From positions 7,223,961 through 7,287,960 of the forward strand of contig JAJEKV010000022.1 of NCBI GenBank assembly GCA_021234155.1: a stretch of 64,000 bases of DNA. Direction: 5' to 3'. Below, in pieces: positions 1 to 13,318 of the stretch. The notes below the pieces were generated by a model. It searched no databases and was not told the DNA's origin. It was given only the letters and a program-made list of their open reading frames with translations. The DNA comes from Isoetes taiwanensis (taxonomy: Eukaryota; Streptophyta; Lycopodiopsida; Isoetales; Isoetaceae). Positions within the stretch are counted from its first letter, which is position 1. Every line of letters begins with the position of its first letter. Made by a program: the position numbers and the translations under genes.

Positions 1-1790
1 AGTTACGTATTACAGCGACGTCTTTGCTTGGATGGAGAAATCTGAATCAAAGTATTGCTCAGAACCCATATGTTTATAATTATCAAATTATCAAAGATTT
101 GAAAGACAATCTCTCAGAATTGCTTTGATTTTCATAAGCAGAATTCGCCAAAACGCTAAAGATACAATGCAGAAGAATGCAGTTCACCTTGATTGTTTGC
201 CCTAAATCGCTTTTAAAACAATGGGAACATGAATTGAAGGAAAAGTAGCACCATCCGTCAAGCTATCTGTGTACATATACCATGAAGACTGTAGAAGAAT
301 AAATTGTGGTGTTGAACTCCTGTAAGCACTACATTGTGCCACAAGCACATGGAACCATCTGCTCGAATTACGTAAGCCATCTCAAGAGGATGAAAGGAAG
401 CAAAATTTCTCGTGCTAAGGGGCACACTCATTTAACATTAGGTGGTTTAGAATTGGTTCGGATGAAGCTCAATCCAATAGAAATGCTCACAATTAAAAGT
501 TCACGCGTTTGGTCAGCTTAAGGGCACAATGAAGATGGTGCCTTTCCTCGAACATGCGACCTTTCATTTACACATATGTCATGCTATCAGGGCCACATAT
601 ACCTAAGTTTCTAGAATGTTCTAAAAGTTTTAAAAGTTTTGAAATATAAGAGAATCTGGAAGATTTCAAGGAATCCTTCGAAAATTCCAGAATGTTGTGG
701 TGAAAGTTCTGTGAATGAACGGGTTTTGCTAGATGATCAATTAAATATTTTTGGTTCAAATCAACCCACAATTCTCTCTGATTTTCGATGAACAACTTGT
801 CCAAGAAGGCAACGTACCCACAACCCTCGTGAATGGCCATAATGAAGAAATTAAAAAGACAGTTTAAGAGATTTCTAAAACAACAGATGATTTTCACTGA
901 TGTTGTGACTGCCGGGATCATACAATCGATGCAAAGGAAGAACTCACAAAAATCTTTGGCGCCTTAAACTAACAAGTTCATGAGTCATGAAGTTAAACAA
1001 TATGAGTGCATACATAAAAACTCGCACCAAATCTGATTTTTTGGGTATGTAGGAGCAGAAGAGAGGTCTGCTTCTAAGATTGGGTACAGAACTTGTTAAT
1101 GCTCATGAAGCTCAACTTTGTGATCCCTAAGCTCCAGTCGAAGCCCATTTTCTTGCACCATGACATGCTCTACTTTGAAGACTTCCAAGGTAATACCGGC
1201 AGCTTAGATACTCTTACCCACAGTGTACCAGAGCTATGTTCCAATCTACTTTCCATGTATGGATCTCCTCAAACAAGGCCATCAACAGTGTAGACATAGT
1301 ATCCCTGGCCAAAACTTTCATCAATGGGGCCTGCCTATATGGAACTTGTGCAATTGAAATGCAAATTCCTCCACCATCATATATCACAAAATCATCCCGA
1401 CAAGTTAAGGTGTAAAGTTGCAAGTTCAAGCATCACGCCGATTCCAACCTTGATGTTGATCTTCAACTTCCATATGCCATTAGGAATTACTTTGTATATC
1501 CAAAGATGAGATTTTAGATCATAACCTTCTTCCTTGTATTGATTTATTCATATGTGCTTCTTTGGTTTGTCATAGTTCCGCATAATATTTTTCCAAATTT
1601 GAAGCTCAGCCTCAAAACCATTTTTCCGCCAGCCTTGGCTCAAGAGTCTAGATGAAGGAGGTAACTACGCGTATACATCCATCGTGATGATGCATGCGCA
1701 GCAACACGCATTAAATGAAGCCGCAGTTGGTCGCCGAGGCCCTTTCTTACGTACTCAATCGGAAGGTATTGAATTTGTAATCCTAAAAAA
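1..1790. other. Unassigned AT-rich DNA
   Basis: Nothing in this stretch could be assigned. Only short open frames (up to about 117 codons) occur, on both strands, with no recognisable domain, signal peptide or repeat. No tandem structure was seen. Confidence 0.5.
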
Positions 1791-2290
1791 CTAAACTCGT
1801 GTATAAAAATATAATGGCCACATGCACCACCCACGCCACATATAATGCATCGAATGTCATATACGCCATATATACATAATCGACGCACATATTACATATA
1901 ATGCATCGACGGTTACATACGCCACATACGCCACATATACGCATCGACGGTCATACGACATACGCTACATACGTCATATACGACGCCGATGCGACGCCAC
2001 GTCAGAACATCCACCGCGACACCTGCCGGGCCCACCAGCGCCAAGCCCACTGGCGTAGACAGACTGCCGTTTCGCATACGTGACAAGTACGCGACACTCG
2101 ACGTACACGGCGCAGTTGCCCACCGGCGCAGAAAGGCCCACCGGGCGTGATGCCAGACCGCCACGCCACGGTTGATGCCGACCACACGCTGCAGCGACGG
2201 TTCGCGACGTGACGCCGCATCGAGCCGATGGTACGCGATCGCGACGTCACGTCAGCATGCACGCCAAGCCCACGCCGCTAAATGTCCATT
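1791..2290. repeat. Degenerate short tandem repeat passing into a CpG-rich block
   Basis: From about 1,800 to 2,000 the sequence cycles imperfectly through a 25-30 bp motif of the type CATACGCCACATATA followed by GCATCGACGG. From about 1,985 to 2,280 it becomes strongly CpG-rich, with CGACG and GCGACG words throughout, unlike the AT-rich DNA around it. Open frames of 60-90 codons here run on both strands and are composition effects. No gene is supported. Confidence 0.5.
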
Positions 2291-5200
2291 CTCTTGTTGT
2301 GAAAGTCGTTGAGTTGAAGAGAGATTGGTTAAGACAACCGCAATTTTGCCGTGCATAAAATTGCAATGCTCAAGTGAAGTGGTAGAAGTTGTCAGAGATG
2401 TTTACTTTGTGGAACATCCGAGTGATGAACACATCCGAAACTTAAGAGGAAGAACATAAAAGGTTCTTTGGGGAAGTCAAGGTGGGGGGATATAGATAGA
2501 AAGAAAGCATGGGGGTGCGTAAAGGATTTTGGACACTAGGCGTATCCATTGTGTACATGCATTCAACTAACTTCCATTGCAGCTTGCAATACCTAGGAAC
2601 TTTCATGCTTCCGCAGCCTACCGCCTGGATGGCATGTGGGACAGCTTAGTGAACAAGCACCACGCTGATGATTGGAAACTTCTGGGTTATTGTACCATCT
2701 CAATGTGTATACGACATTGAGGACCCGAATCTAGCGGTGTCCTTGTTCTCCAATCCTGCACATGTTAGCAGGCACTTAGAGTTGCGTGATAATTTTATCA
2801 GTCATGGTTCGGAAGCGGAATGATGAGGGCTCCGAATTTTGGATTCGGCGCACAAAACCAAAATGGATAAAGTGGGAGAAAGACTTCCAACTCAATGGAA
2901 ATATGGTATCACGGTGATAGTGTCATAGAAGGTATGGACATAAAGAAGGGCGTAAGATCAACCGCTACCTATGATCTTTGGCAAGAAAGACGCCTTTAGG
3001 CATGGGGTGTATCATTCACAACATGCATCCGCAGTAACCGACTACATGCCACCAACTAAAACGCCAAAAACAGAATCAGAGTATAGGTCGGATCCTTTAT
3101 GAGGAGAAAATTTCATGCACTTCTACCCAAGTTCTTCTTCTCGATGATGATGAAACAAAACCATTCTCAGAGTTTTCAACTCATGTGAAGTTTTGTGCTT
3201 CAAAATTGTGAAAATGAGTTTGTCTTGATTTCTTTTTGAAGATTTTGAATCTTCAAACACTTGATTCCTTTTGTTTGTGAGATGAATTGAATATGAATTT
3301 TCATTGAAATGAACTGAGGTTACAATAACAATTATGTACATAAGAGATATACAATGATTTAAATACGAGGTGACCATGCACCTACATACTCCTATCACAT
3401 ATGTTCCTCCTACCTAGCTTTTGTTGCTTCTAATCTTAAACTCAAGCATGAACACTCTAACATCAACTAGATCCCCGGGTCTCGAATGTCCACAACCTCA
3501 GCTAACTACACTTTGTCAATAGTCAGAGTTTGGTTTGTCTCACGATTTAAGTTGACTTACTAGATCGCATAACAATATATCTACTCCTTTCAAGTAATTT
3601 CCTCACAAATTTGCAGTATTAAAGAACATACTATAGGCCACAAGGAATGACCATCACTTGAAGAGAGGCGTCAGAAATTTTCACAACATCCGAGGGTTGT
3701 GAAGTTGAAATTATCAGGTCCGTGCAATTCCGTGAACCTCGTGACTAAAGTTTGTTGTCATTGTGCCACAACAAAGAAATGCAATGAGCAAGCACTAACC
3801 TCTCAATATGTCTGTCGCTTATGCAAGCCCGAGCTTATCAAAGTGATTATCCCTGTTTATATCTCATGGCGAGACACGTGGTTTACAATCGAAACAGTCG
3901 AGTGGATGTCCATCGTAGTGCAAAAACATGTATCGGCACTTATCCGCATTCACATGTTTTCATTGCTTTGTAACTATTTGTGTCCTCGGACAATGTCGAG
4001 TGAAAAAGAGGGTCAAAGAAATGAAAGGGATGGCTCATCTTTGGAGAGAATCGCTAGTATTCCATGTATCCGGCATAACTTCGATGATCACAAATCGTAT
4101 GAAAGTATCACCTTGAGAAGAGGAGGATCAATTGATCATTGAACCATCACAGACGCCTAAAATTCTTGTGATGCTCTGTGAGCTAATCACGACAGGGCCA
4201 GCTTCTACCTAACACCACTTCCCGTATGTGTATTTGGCTTTTTAGATAGTTAGGGATCATTAAGCTCTATCATCTCTAGTTCTAAACACACACGAAACAT
4301 TTGCTCACAATCCATTCAAATATTTTAAATTGAAAAAGTACAACACATATCATAGAAATTTTTACTTATATTGACTTTCAAAGTATTTTATTAAGATTCA
4401 TTTATGAAAATACTTGTTTATTTCATGCAATGGCGCCGACTCTTTCAATCCCACATGTTCCATATTTGATGTTCCTTCACATAAGCCGCACACTTTTCAA
4501 TTAAGTTCCTCCAAATTTCCATGGTTTGAGTTGCTCCCCAAAGGAAATTGAACCAACCCGTCGGAGCAAAACTACTTGGATATACTATCGTTCCTACCGG
4601 GTTGGCGAACTCTTATATCCACTGGCCATCTATCAACAATGTGTTTGTCACCCGGTATCTTCAAAATTTCCGCACACTTGGACAAGATCCTTATGAAAAT
4701 TGGCTTATTAACCACTTTTAATTTCGTGTTGGTGCAGCCATCCTGATTCCAAATAAAAGAAATCACCTCTTATATTCCGGCAAAGAATCCTCTCATCAAC
4801 AAGTCAACATTACCTTAGCTACGCCGGACCACAATGCAATCTCAAATTTTAAAATCACCATTCTAAGAACTCTCAGAATCTGTGCCCTGAAACCGCTAAC
4901 TTTGATTGTTCAATTGACGGCCACTTCGCCTTACCGATGCAGATCCTCTCTTCAAGTCATAAACTCTGGCTCTAAACCCACTAAAATCCGGTATCAAGGA
5001 GAATTTCAATAACCTCTTGGTTTTTCTTGGTTGAGGTTGTATTGACTCATGGAGCAAATTAAGATCTTGTCCAGATCCGTGGTTTCTTTGTCAACTCTCA
5101 TCACCAAGATCCGCATTTGGTCAGTGTCACTGCAAACTTTTTTCCTCCTCTCGTGAAGGACCCCGTATTGCACGAATCTCAAGGGAATTAATTTTCCTAA

Positions 5201-7080
5201 ACTGGGACAGTAATCTAGGAATCTCTTCGATGGCTTCCTCCACACTAGCATTTATCTCGCAACATAATTGCCCAGGAAGACCACGTAAAAATACACAAAA
5301 AATAAATCATGTATGTGGTACCTGGTGATTTACTTGATACGATCGCATCTGGGGCTGACTATCCAAATTTCGCTTTGGAGTTCCACGCCACAAGAAAATT
5401 TCTGGATTGATTTAGGAGTAACAATGGGATGAATTTAGGTACAACTCTAAAAGAATAAATGACTACTCCATATTTTAGTGTAGCCACAATAGGTTTAGCT
5501 AAACTACTCTCAAATTGTGGGGCTGAAGTTTCTAACACTTGGCTAAACTAAATGGTTTTTCATCACATGCTTTCTTTTCTTTGGCTAAATGCTAAAATTG
5601 AAAGGCAAATATTAGCCATCATGCTATAGTGATTAAAAAAGTCCAAGAATTTTGGTAAAGACATTGAATTTATTGTAAATACATAAATCAAGACATGTGC
5701 ATATATGAACATGTTCAAAAACCTAAAAAAATGGGGCTACATTGTTCCTTTTCCTCTAATGTACTAACTTTGTACTTGGAACAAGAAAGAAAGTGGAAAA
5801 AAGGAGAAATATAAACCCTATTTGAAATTTCTTAAAGTTAGAACATACATTGGTGTTGAATTTTGCCAATCTATCCATTTTTCCAAGCCCACTCTATCTT
5901 AGGTTTAGCTAATCGATGTCCTCGATGGATATGTCTGGAGGTAAAGGCTTGGCTATTCAACCTAAAACTTCACTTCTGGGCGTGCAAAAATTGGGCTAAA
6001 ATTTTTTGGGTGCATTTTTTCCATTGCTTTAGCTGCTTTTTGGCAAAATCAAGCATAAAATAGCCATTTGGCCAACTCAGCCGTTATTTTATTCCATGCA
6101 ACTGAAGGTATCTTGCGCCTCATAACCGACGAGGCGTGATAATCATGGGATATCCTTGGTTCAAATTTCTCGCACTTCGCAAACACTAAGTCAGAGACTC
6201 GCGGAGAACATCAGTGAACATTAGTTAAGGCACTTGCTTGTGTCTATTGGTTCTGTGGTACTACTCAACACCAAAAGCCAAAAGCCACAAGTTCCCGCTC
6301 ATAATGTGGGTACAACTGGCCGCAGCAGTTCTAGAGTGTCCGTGAAACAACAAAATCAATAGAGTTCTTTAGACTAGGGTTAGAGATGATAATATTTACC
6401 TCAAAATGGTGGATAGACATGATGAATGATACCGGGTGATCGTGATTCTCGCCATCATACAACTGCAACATTTACCTCCCATTTCGCATAACGCCCACAA
6501 ATGGACAACCTTCATCACCCTCTTCCGCCAAGAAGCATTACAAAGTGCGATCTAAAGGAGTGTCATGACCATTACGCCCGAAAAAAATCTCAAATCTTTG
6601 CATTCGAGGTAGCAACTCCAGCAAAGAAGTCTTCATACGCCTTTAGCTCAATTTCAATTTCGCTAATTCTTTATTTAATTGTTTCAAAATTGTGCAACAC
6701 CGTATCATTTAGCTCTTTCATCCTTTAGTTCGCTTTTTACAACCAACACCGCTTTCGGATTTGTCATGATTGATTGCCATCTCAGGCAACCGCCCAATTT
6801 CTGATGCTTTATGCCCATCAACTCAATCTTTCTTTTGATATCATTTTCCTATCCTCGCTTTGCAATCGCTAAGTTTGCATCTATCAAACCTAGGTCGATG
6901 TTGCACCCAACCATTCCTTCACAAGTCCCATGCAGGTCTCAGAACAAAAACATCACGATATGTCGCCTCCTAACATAGTGTCACATATCATGGAAAACTG
7001 ACAATCACACACCACAACACAAGGAAACCTTACACACTACCACGTACTCACACACCACACAACATACGTCAAGATAAGAC
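2291..7080. other. No supported gene
   Basis: Only short open frames are present. The longest (147 codons, 3,699-4,142, plus strand) has several Cys residues near its start but no recognisable zinc-finger spacing, and no homologous family comes to mind. The stretch 5,450-6,060 is AT-rich with repeated GGCTAAA/TTTAGCC words that could belong to a small non-autonomous transposon, but no terminal inverted repeat could be defined. Confidence 0.4.
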
Positions 7081-7096
7081 ACACTACACAAATACT

Positions 7097-7500
7097 GTGG
7101 TGGTGGTGGTGTGTGTGGTGGTGGTGGGGTGGTGGTGGTGTGTGTGGTGGTGGTGGTGTGTGTGTGTGGTGGTGGTGAGGTCCTCGTGGTGGGGCTTTGG
7201 GTGGTGGTGGGGGGTGGTGGTGCAGGAGTGGTGGTGGTGGAGTGGTGCGGGACATGGTGGAGGAGATGGGGTGTGTGGTGGGGTGGTGGTGGTGGTGGGA
7301 GGTGGGGTGTGGTGTGTGGTTGTGGTGGAGGTGGTGGTGGTGGATTGTGTGTGGGACATGGTGGAGTCTGTGGTGTGGTGTGGTGGTGGGGAGTGTGGTG
7401 GTGGTGGAGGAGTGTGGTGGTGGTGTGGTGGGAGTGTGGCTATGGGAGATGGTAGAGTGTAGTGGTGGGGAGATGGTGGGGTGTGGTGGGACATGGTGGA
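7097..7500. repeat. TGG/GTGG microsatellite array
   Basis: About 400 bp made almost entirely of TGG, GTGG and GTGTGG steps, interrupted by short degenerate bits such as GGGACATGGTGGA. It is flanked on both sides by short CACCAC/ACACAC stretches (7,006-7,075 and 7,511-7,525), so the single strands could fold back. Long Val/Trp/Gly-rich frames on the plus strand and His/Thr/Pro-rich frames on the minus strand are by-products of the repeat. The G-rich strand is dominated by GG pairs, so any quadruplex would be two-tetrad at most. Confidence 0.9.
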
Positions 7501-10500
7501 TGCCAACAACTCACCACCACCACATACCTCATCTATCATTCTCGCATCCATTGCACGAAATGCCCCACAGATGGCATCATAGAGACACAACATGACAATA
7601 CGTACCCAACATGATACGCCAAAATGGTAGTAGACAAACCCCATTCTTGAAGTGGATTTGATGTTACCTTTTTCTCGTGTTGATAGAAACAATCTAGATC
7701 AAGCTTGAGATTTTTTTCCGCTGTAACACAACTAATAATTGAACATACCCGCAATGGCATGTTTTGGTCCCGCAACATTGCTCGCTCGCTTTGATTGCGG
7801 AGTTCTGCATTGAATGTGTGGTCTAGAGGAACCGATTTGGTTTTTCCCTATCATCTTCATCATCCCCGCTACTTTTTACTATTTTCCTCCTCGCCAAAGT
7901 TGGATTTGCCTATGCTTCTCTTTGGGTCTAGAAGAACCGCCTCGCTTTACTTCCTGAGTTTTATAATAATCCGAGAAGCTCTTCCACCAATGTACCTCCC
8001 CTTTATATGCATAATATTAATCGCCTGTGTCTCCGTGAGCCATCTCCACCCCATGTATGTGGCTTCCCCAGAATTCATTGTAAATTTGCATGAACTCTTT
8101 GTATTGTTCATTGCCTCGCATTCTTCAACCTCAGACAAGAAAACATATGCCTAATTTTTGAACAAAAACACTTTGGGAAAATACCTCGTAGCCGATTTAT
8201 TTGAACTCACACCCCAAAGCTTCTTTAGATCTTCGTGGGGCACACCCTTGTTTGAGGAGAGATTTCATCATGTAACCAAATATGCTCAATTCGACTCCAT
8301 TAGGTCTACAATTGGCAAGAAGCTGCAAAAACAAGAAGAGGTGATTATTTCATAATTCAAAAAGGTGTGGACAAATGACGTGGCATAAAATCTAAAATAA
8401 CCGACGCCATTAATTCGCGATCCTCGCAATCTCCGCCTTCCGTATGCAATTCAATTCGACTTACCACAAAGGTGTGGTGCCAAAATGTGGTAATCAAAAT
8501 GCACGCTTTTGATACAATTCACAACGCGGCTTTTTACCCAACAAAGATATTACTTTCTTCCCCGATTTGTATTCTGCTCTATTAGTATCCCGGAGGGTTA
8601 CTAGGTGGTCAAAGGGTTGAGTGTTCCACCAAGCCCCGCCTCGGGTAACTCTAAAAGTTTCCTATCTCCCATTGCCTACCCTCTATTGTCTAAAACCTTC
8701 CAAACCATTTTGCAAAGATGGAGCCACCATTATTGTTCAGAATTTCCGTGTTCCCTGCCTCAAGCCCCTTTGTGTAGGTATGACCCTCATAATTTCCATT
8801 TGTCCGTAGTCCCGTGTATTATAACCGCTGAATATATCTTTCACATGTTTCACTATCGCAAGGTTCCGCACATTTTAGGCAATTCCACAATTAGTCCATA
8901 TAGGTCCGAGCTATATTGGCCATCATATTTAGTGCTATCATCACTTCCTCGTATGCCAAAACACGCATGTGTCCATCTCTGTAGTTCGTATTGGTATGGG
9001 GAAGCCCCGGTTCTATACAATTTTTCAAGGTATTCTCCCCAACCTACGCCCCACGTCGCTTTGTGTGTTCCCATTTCTTCCAAATCCCTTGTCCTTTTCC
9101 TTTAAATCCTTTCCTAAGTTTTCCGGGTTGTTTTTGGAGTAGTTTAGCTACCGCCATTGGTGTTGTACCAAGTTTTGTTTTTCTTGCCTTCAGCATTCTC
9201 AAATATACCATTTTTTTCAGTTTGATATGTCTCTTTTTCCTTTCTCAAGGCCTCGACCTTTCTTTTTGTTCCCCTCGCGACTCATCATCGCATTACTCGC
9301 ATTGAGGCCTTAAAGGCATTATTATTCCCCTTTTCTTTCTTCTTTTCCCAAAAACTTCAAGGTTACTTTCATCAAGTATATCATTAAGCATGTCCTCATT
9401 TTCGCTCGCCTGTTCCCGCCCATTTTCCCATTTCTTCTTTGATAGATCGCATAAATGTGTCTCAGCATGTTTATCCTGAATTGTATTTTCAATTTCCCCA
9501 TCTCTTCCCCTACTGCCCACAATTTGGAGTCCGGGCCAAGCTCGTGAAGTATCAATCAGATGGGTCTATGACTCTCCCTTTTCCCATCTACCATTCTAGA
9601 GCATAAATCCCAGACTATATTCCGTTGGCCATTCATTATCACATAGTTCACTATACTTCCGTATGTTCCGCTCGTGGAAATTCCTCGACTCCTTCCTAAT
9701 TCCTCTCGTACTCCATCGCTATAATGACCCTCTATAGCCGAATAAATGGGACAAGTTATATAGTAAAATTTAGGGATGAAAAGAGATTTCTAAAACTGCG
9801 CAGAGCTTCAAATTGGTCAGTGGTTTAAACTACGGAAGACTTTGAAAAGATTAATGAAAAGAGACATACCCCGTGGAGGTGGTGGTGATGGTGATTTTGT
9901 CGGAAGCATTTGAGGATGCTCAAATGTATATAAATGAGTCCATGCTTCATCCGTGATTCTTTGAAACAATAGGTACCGATGCATCTTTTCAGAAGAAGAT
10001 TTTATAGATGTTGAGAATCCGGGAACAATTGCTCATAGCCCCTATTGATAACCAGAGGAATAAACAAGATAATTCAAAGTGGTCAAAAGGAAAACAATGG
10101 TAAAAGAAACACCAAGTGGTTGTAATGTGCCCGGGCTAGCCCAAGATCGGTACTTGTAATCAACCAGAGTGTCCGGAAAGCCTACAACAAAGAGGGAGAT
10201 CAAAGGTGCATATTGATGAAGACATTGCAAGCGGTATTGTATTACAAAATGGCAAAGCGGTTTTGATGAAAAATGAGGCAAAGGAAATCGGAATCTTGAA
10301 AGAGGATTCTCGAGGAAACATGAATTGATCGTAGAATTAGAGACAAAAGCAAACAGCTTGAAAAATGGTAGAATCTATGGCCAACATGACACAAAGTATA
10401 TGTCAGGATGACCAAGGATACCTTACTCGAGATAGCCAAGTTAGCTTCGCCAAAACATAATTTCCTAAACAAAGAAGGTAAGTCTCCTATCCATTTTGTT

Positions 10501-13091
10501 GCATGTTTCATTTTGTTAGATGCAATTCTATTAGCACTAGAGTTGTCCCTTGATGAACCAAAAAATGGGCCTATTCATTACATTTTTTTGAAATTCATTA
10601 TAGCTCGAGGATAAAGAATTTGTCTACATACTTACAAATATGTTGTCCTCCATGAGTGTACATATAAGGAAAAATTTTAAAAAAATATAGAAAGCTTCTA
10701 TTACCAAATATAATGTGGAGCCAATGCAAAGGGGTCAAGTTTATTCTCAAAAGTCTTTAACATTTCTCACATTATTTTGGTAAAAATGATTTTTCCTAGG
10801 AATTCTAATTCTTCCATCTTGTATTCATGATATGCGAAATCTATCACAAAAAGAATTAGAAAAATCTATAGAATTTTAGAGAAATAATTCATTTAAAGTT
10901 TGAAGTTGAAGTTCTTATGGACCCAGGTTAGGTCCCAGGAGGGTCAAAACTTTGAAAAATTCATAGGACTAATCCACTTTTTGAAAAATGAAATCCATTT
11001 GGTAGCAAGGCGTGTAGTACTTAGTATCTATTTCCAATGAGAAAAAATAAATAGTACTTTCACATTCTATTCCTATTTTCAAATATTATGGATATAAAAT
11101 GGTTCTGGATGTCCTGTTTTTTTGAAATTCCTTCTGAGACTGGGATTGGGTCCCTCAAAGGATTGAAATTATGATTTGCTCATTGATACATCAGGTTTTT
11201 AAAATCACATGAAATTTGAAAAAATGAGTAGCATTTTGTCAAATATGTTCATAGAAAATTAATGTTATCTTGAAATCCAGGGGTTCACCCTAGAGTATGG
11301 GGGTATGAAACATGTGAGTGCACCAAATGGGTTTTATTGCCTCTCTCTAGTACCGTATACATAAGAAAATATAAGGTCTTTATAGTTTTGCCGCACGGAT
11401 ACCGAGGATAGAGAGGGGTTGTGGTAGCGCCAAGGTTTGATTCTAGATTCATACTCTAAGGGTCCGCTATTTGGTGAGCTTCTATTGTTGGGGATTCTCG
11501 CGATAATAGTATATGACTATGATAATATATTTATTATATATATAAAACATAATAGAGATATCGTGATATGTATGGAAGGGTTGTCGATAAAAGTATTTTT
11601 GGGCAAAAGTAATTATATGATATGGGCTGCATTCTTTTACAAATAATGTAGTCGATACAAAGGGTTTTAAGTGATGGAACTGTCAGATACAATGGGTTTT
11701 GGCAACATAAGGAACATACATGGCATATATATACCTATAATAGAGGTGAATCCCCCGGGCTTGAAATTTGTATTCCATGTTGAGTGTCATGAGATTATAT
11801 CATATCATCGAAACCATTGAATTTGGTGTATTTCAAGGTGCAATTGTGCCAAACTTGTGAAGAATTTTATTTTGCCATTGAATATGGTGGTACAACTTCG
11901 AGTTAATCTTATAATTCAACTGTTCATATTCAAAATCTTATAAGTGTCACGAAGAACTAGTCCCTAATATGGAGAAGGGATTGAGGGACCCATACGGGTT
12001 GATGAACCCAAACAGGTCCCTGAGACAACTCTAGTGTTAGATTTTGTGATTTGAGGAGAAGAGTTCAAAATTCTAGCAGGAAATGTCTTGTCATTTCTCT
12101 GTCTCAAACTGGTACTATTTCATCCAAATCTGTAAAAAGGGGTTGTCCCAATCATGACATCTGCAGTAGTTAATCTGGTACGAAAAAAGTAATTTATCAC
12201 ACTGACTTTTTGGTCCACAGTTGTTTTTTAGTTGCATGGAAGTGTTGTTTTATGCTAAAAACAACACCAAAATGGCCCCAAAAGTCCACGTGGCCAATTT
12301 ATCCGGATTTGCACAAAGAGACAGTGGTTTTTTGGCAAAAACATCCCATTTTTTTTTGCACCTTTTTGTTTTTTGGTCAATGTGTCCTTTTTTTCACTAT
12401 TGTTTTTCGCGAACTTTTGTCAACGTACTCTATACTCCCATACTCCATAGTTAAGACATCATATCTACATAGCTAAAAGTATTGCACCTCACCAACACTG
12501 GAATTCTATGTTGAGCATTCTGCATGTCATGTTTACAAACATGATGACTATAATAATCAAGAATATATTGGCAATCATGCTATGAAAATTACCCACCGTG
12601 TTGTCCTGATTGCTACATTCTACAACTTCCCATCAGGACATGTTCAGGCCATGGCACAGCTAGTATGACACACACATGCAAGCATGAAAGTGAGCTACAT
12701 AGGCACAACATGGTCAAATTATAGTAGAGCTAGTATGATACACACGGAAGCATGGAAGCCAAAACTATATAGGCCGCATCTAATCCATTAGAGTTGACCT
12801 GTAGAGGGATTGAACATGGAAATATGGGTATGTTAGACACATATAACTCTAGCCAAACATTTAGGAAGCAAACTGGCTTGTAGCCAAATTTTGCAGTACC
12901 CTAGACCAAAAGTAAAATTAACGACTTTATTCATCATGAGATGGAACTCTTGAATCTGTGCTATCTACACAAGTTGGCACTAAGCTCCACAACTAAAAGA
13001 TAAAAAAAGTAGAAGTAGATGCTTCCATGTTCATAGTTTTACTCGTAATTTAAAATTTACATATGAACTTGTGCTTGCTGCAGTTATCAAG
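7501..13091. other. No supported gene
   Basis: About 5.6 kb with short unassignable open frames only. AT-rich, with long runs of T and A around 10.6-12.4 kb. The longest frame is about 166 codons (8,605-9,105, plus) and has no recognisable domain. No terminal repeats, polyA tail or tandem array was found. Confidence 0.4.
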
Positions 13092-13318
13092 CTTCATAAA
13101 CATTTTATTGACGAAATGACATACTTACCTGGCTTGAGAGACAAAAGTACCAGCACGCAGTGTCTCTTCATAAACATTTTATTGACGAAATGACATACTT
13201 ATGCGGCTTTTGATGCAAAAAGTACCAAAGACTCCATCTCTCTTCATAAACATTTTATTGACGAAATGACATACTTATCTGGCTTGAGAGACAAAAGTAC
13301 CAGCACCCAGTGTCTCTT
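13092..13318. repeat. Three-copy tandem repeat, unit 74-76 bp
   Basis: Three consecutive copies begin at 13,092, 13,166 and 13,242, each opening with CTTCATAAACATTTTATTG and running through ACGAAATGACATACTTA. Copies 1 and 3 are nearly identical. Copy 2 differs in its second half (GCGGCTTTTGATGCAAAAAG in place of CTGGCTTGAGAGACAAAAG). No coding role is evident. Confidence 0.9.

Noticed and set aside
3699-4142. 147-codon frame with several Cys residues near its start
   Set aside because: No zinc-finger spacing, homologue or coding-type context could be recognised. It is within the length expected by chance in 64 kb.
7084-7692. 202-codon His/Thr/Pro-rich minus-strand frame and Val/Gly/Trp-rich plus-strand frames
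   Set aside because: Products of the TGG microsatellite; several overlapping frames are open at once and there is no domain.
13092-13318. CRISPR-like direct repeats
   Set aside because: Three long, contiguous tandem units without spacers in a plant genome; this is an ordinary tandem repeat.
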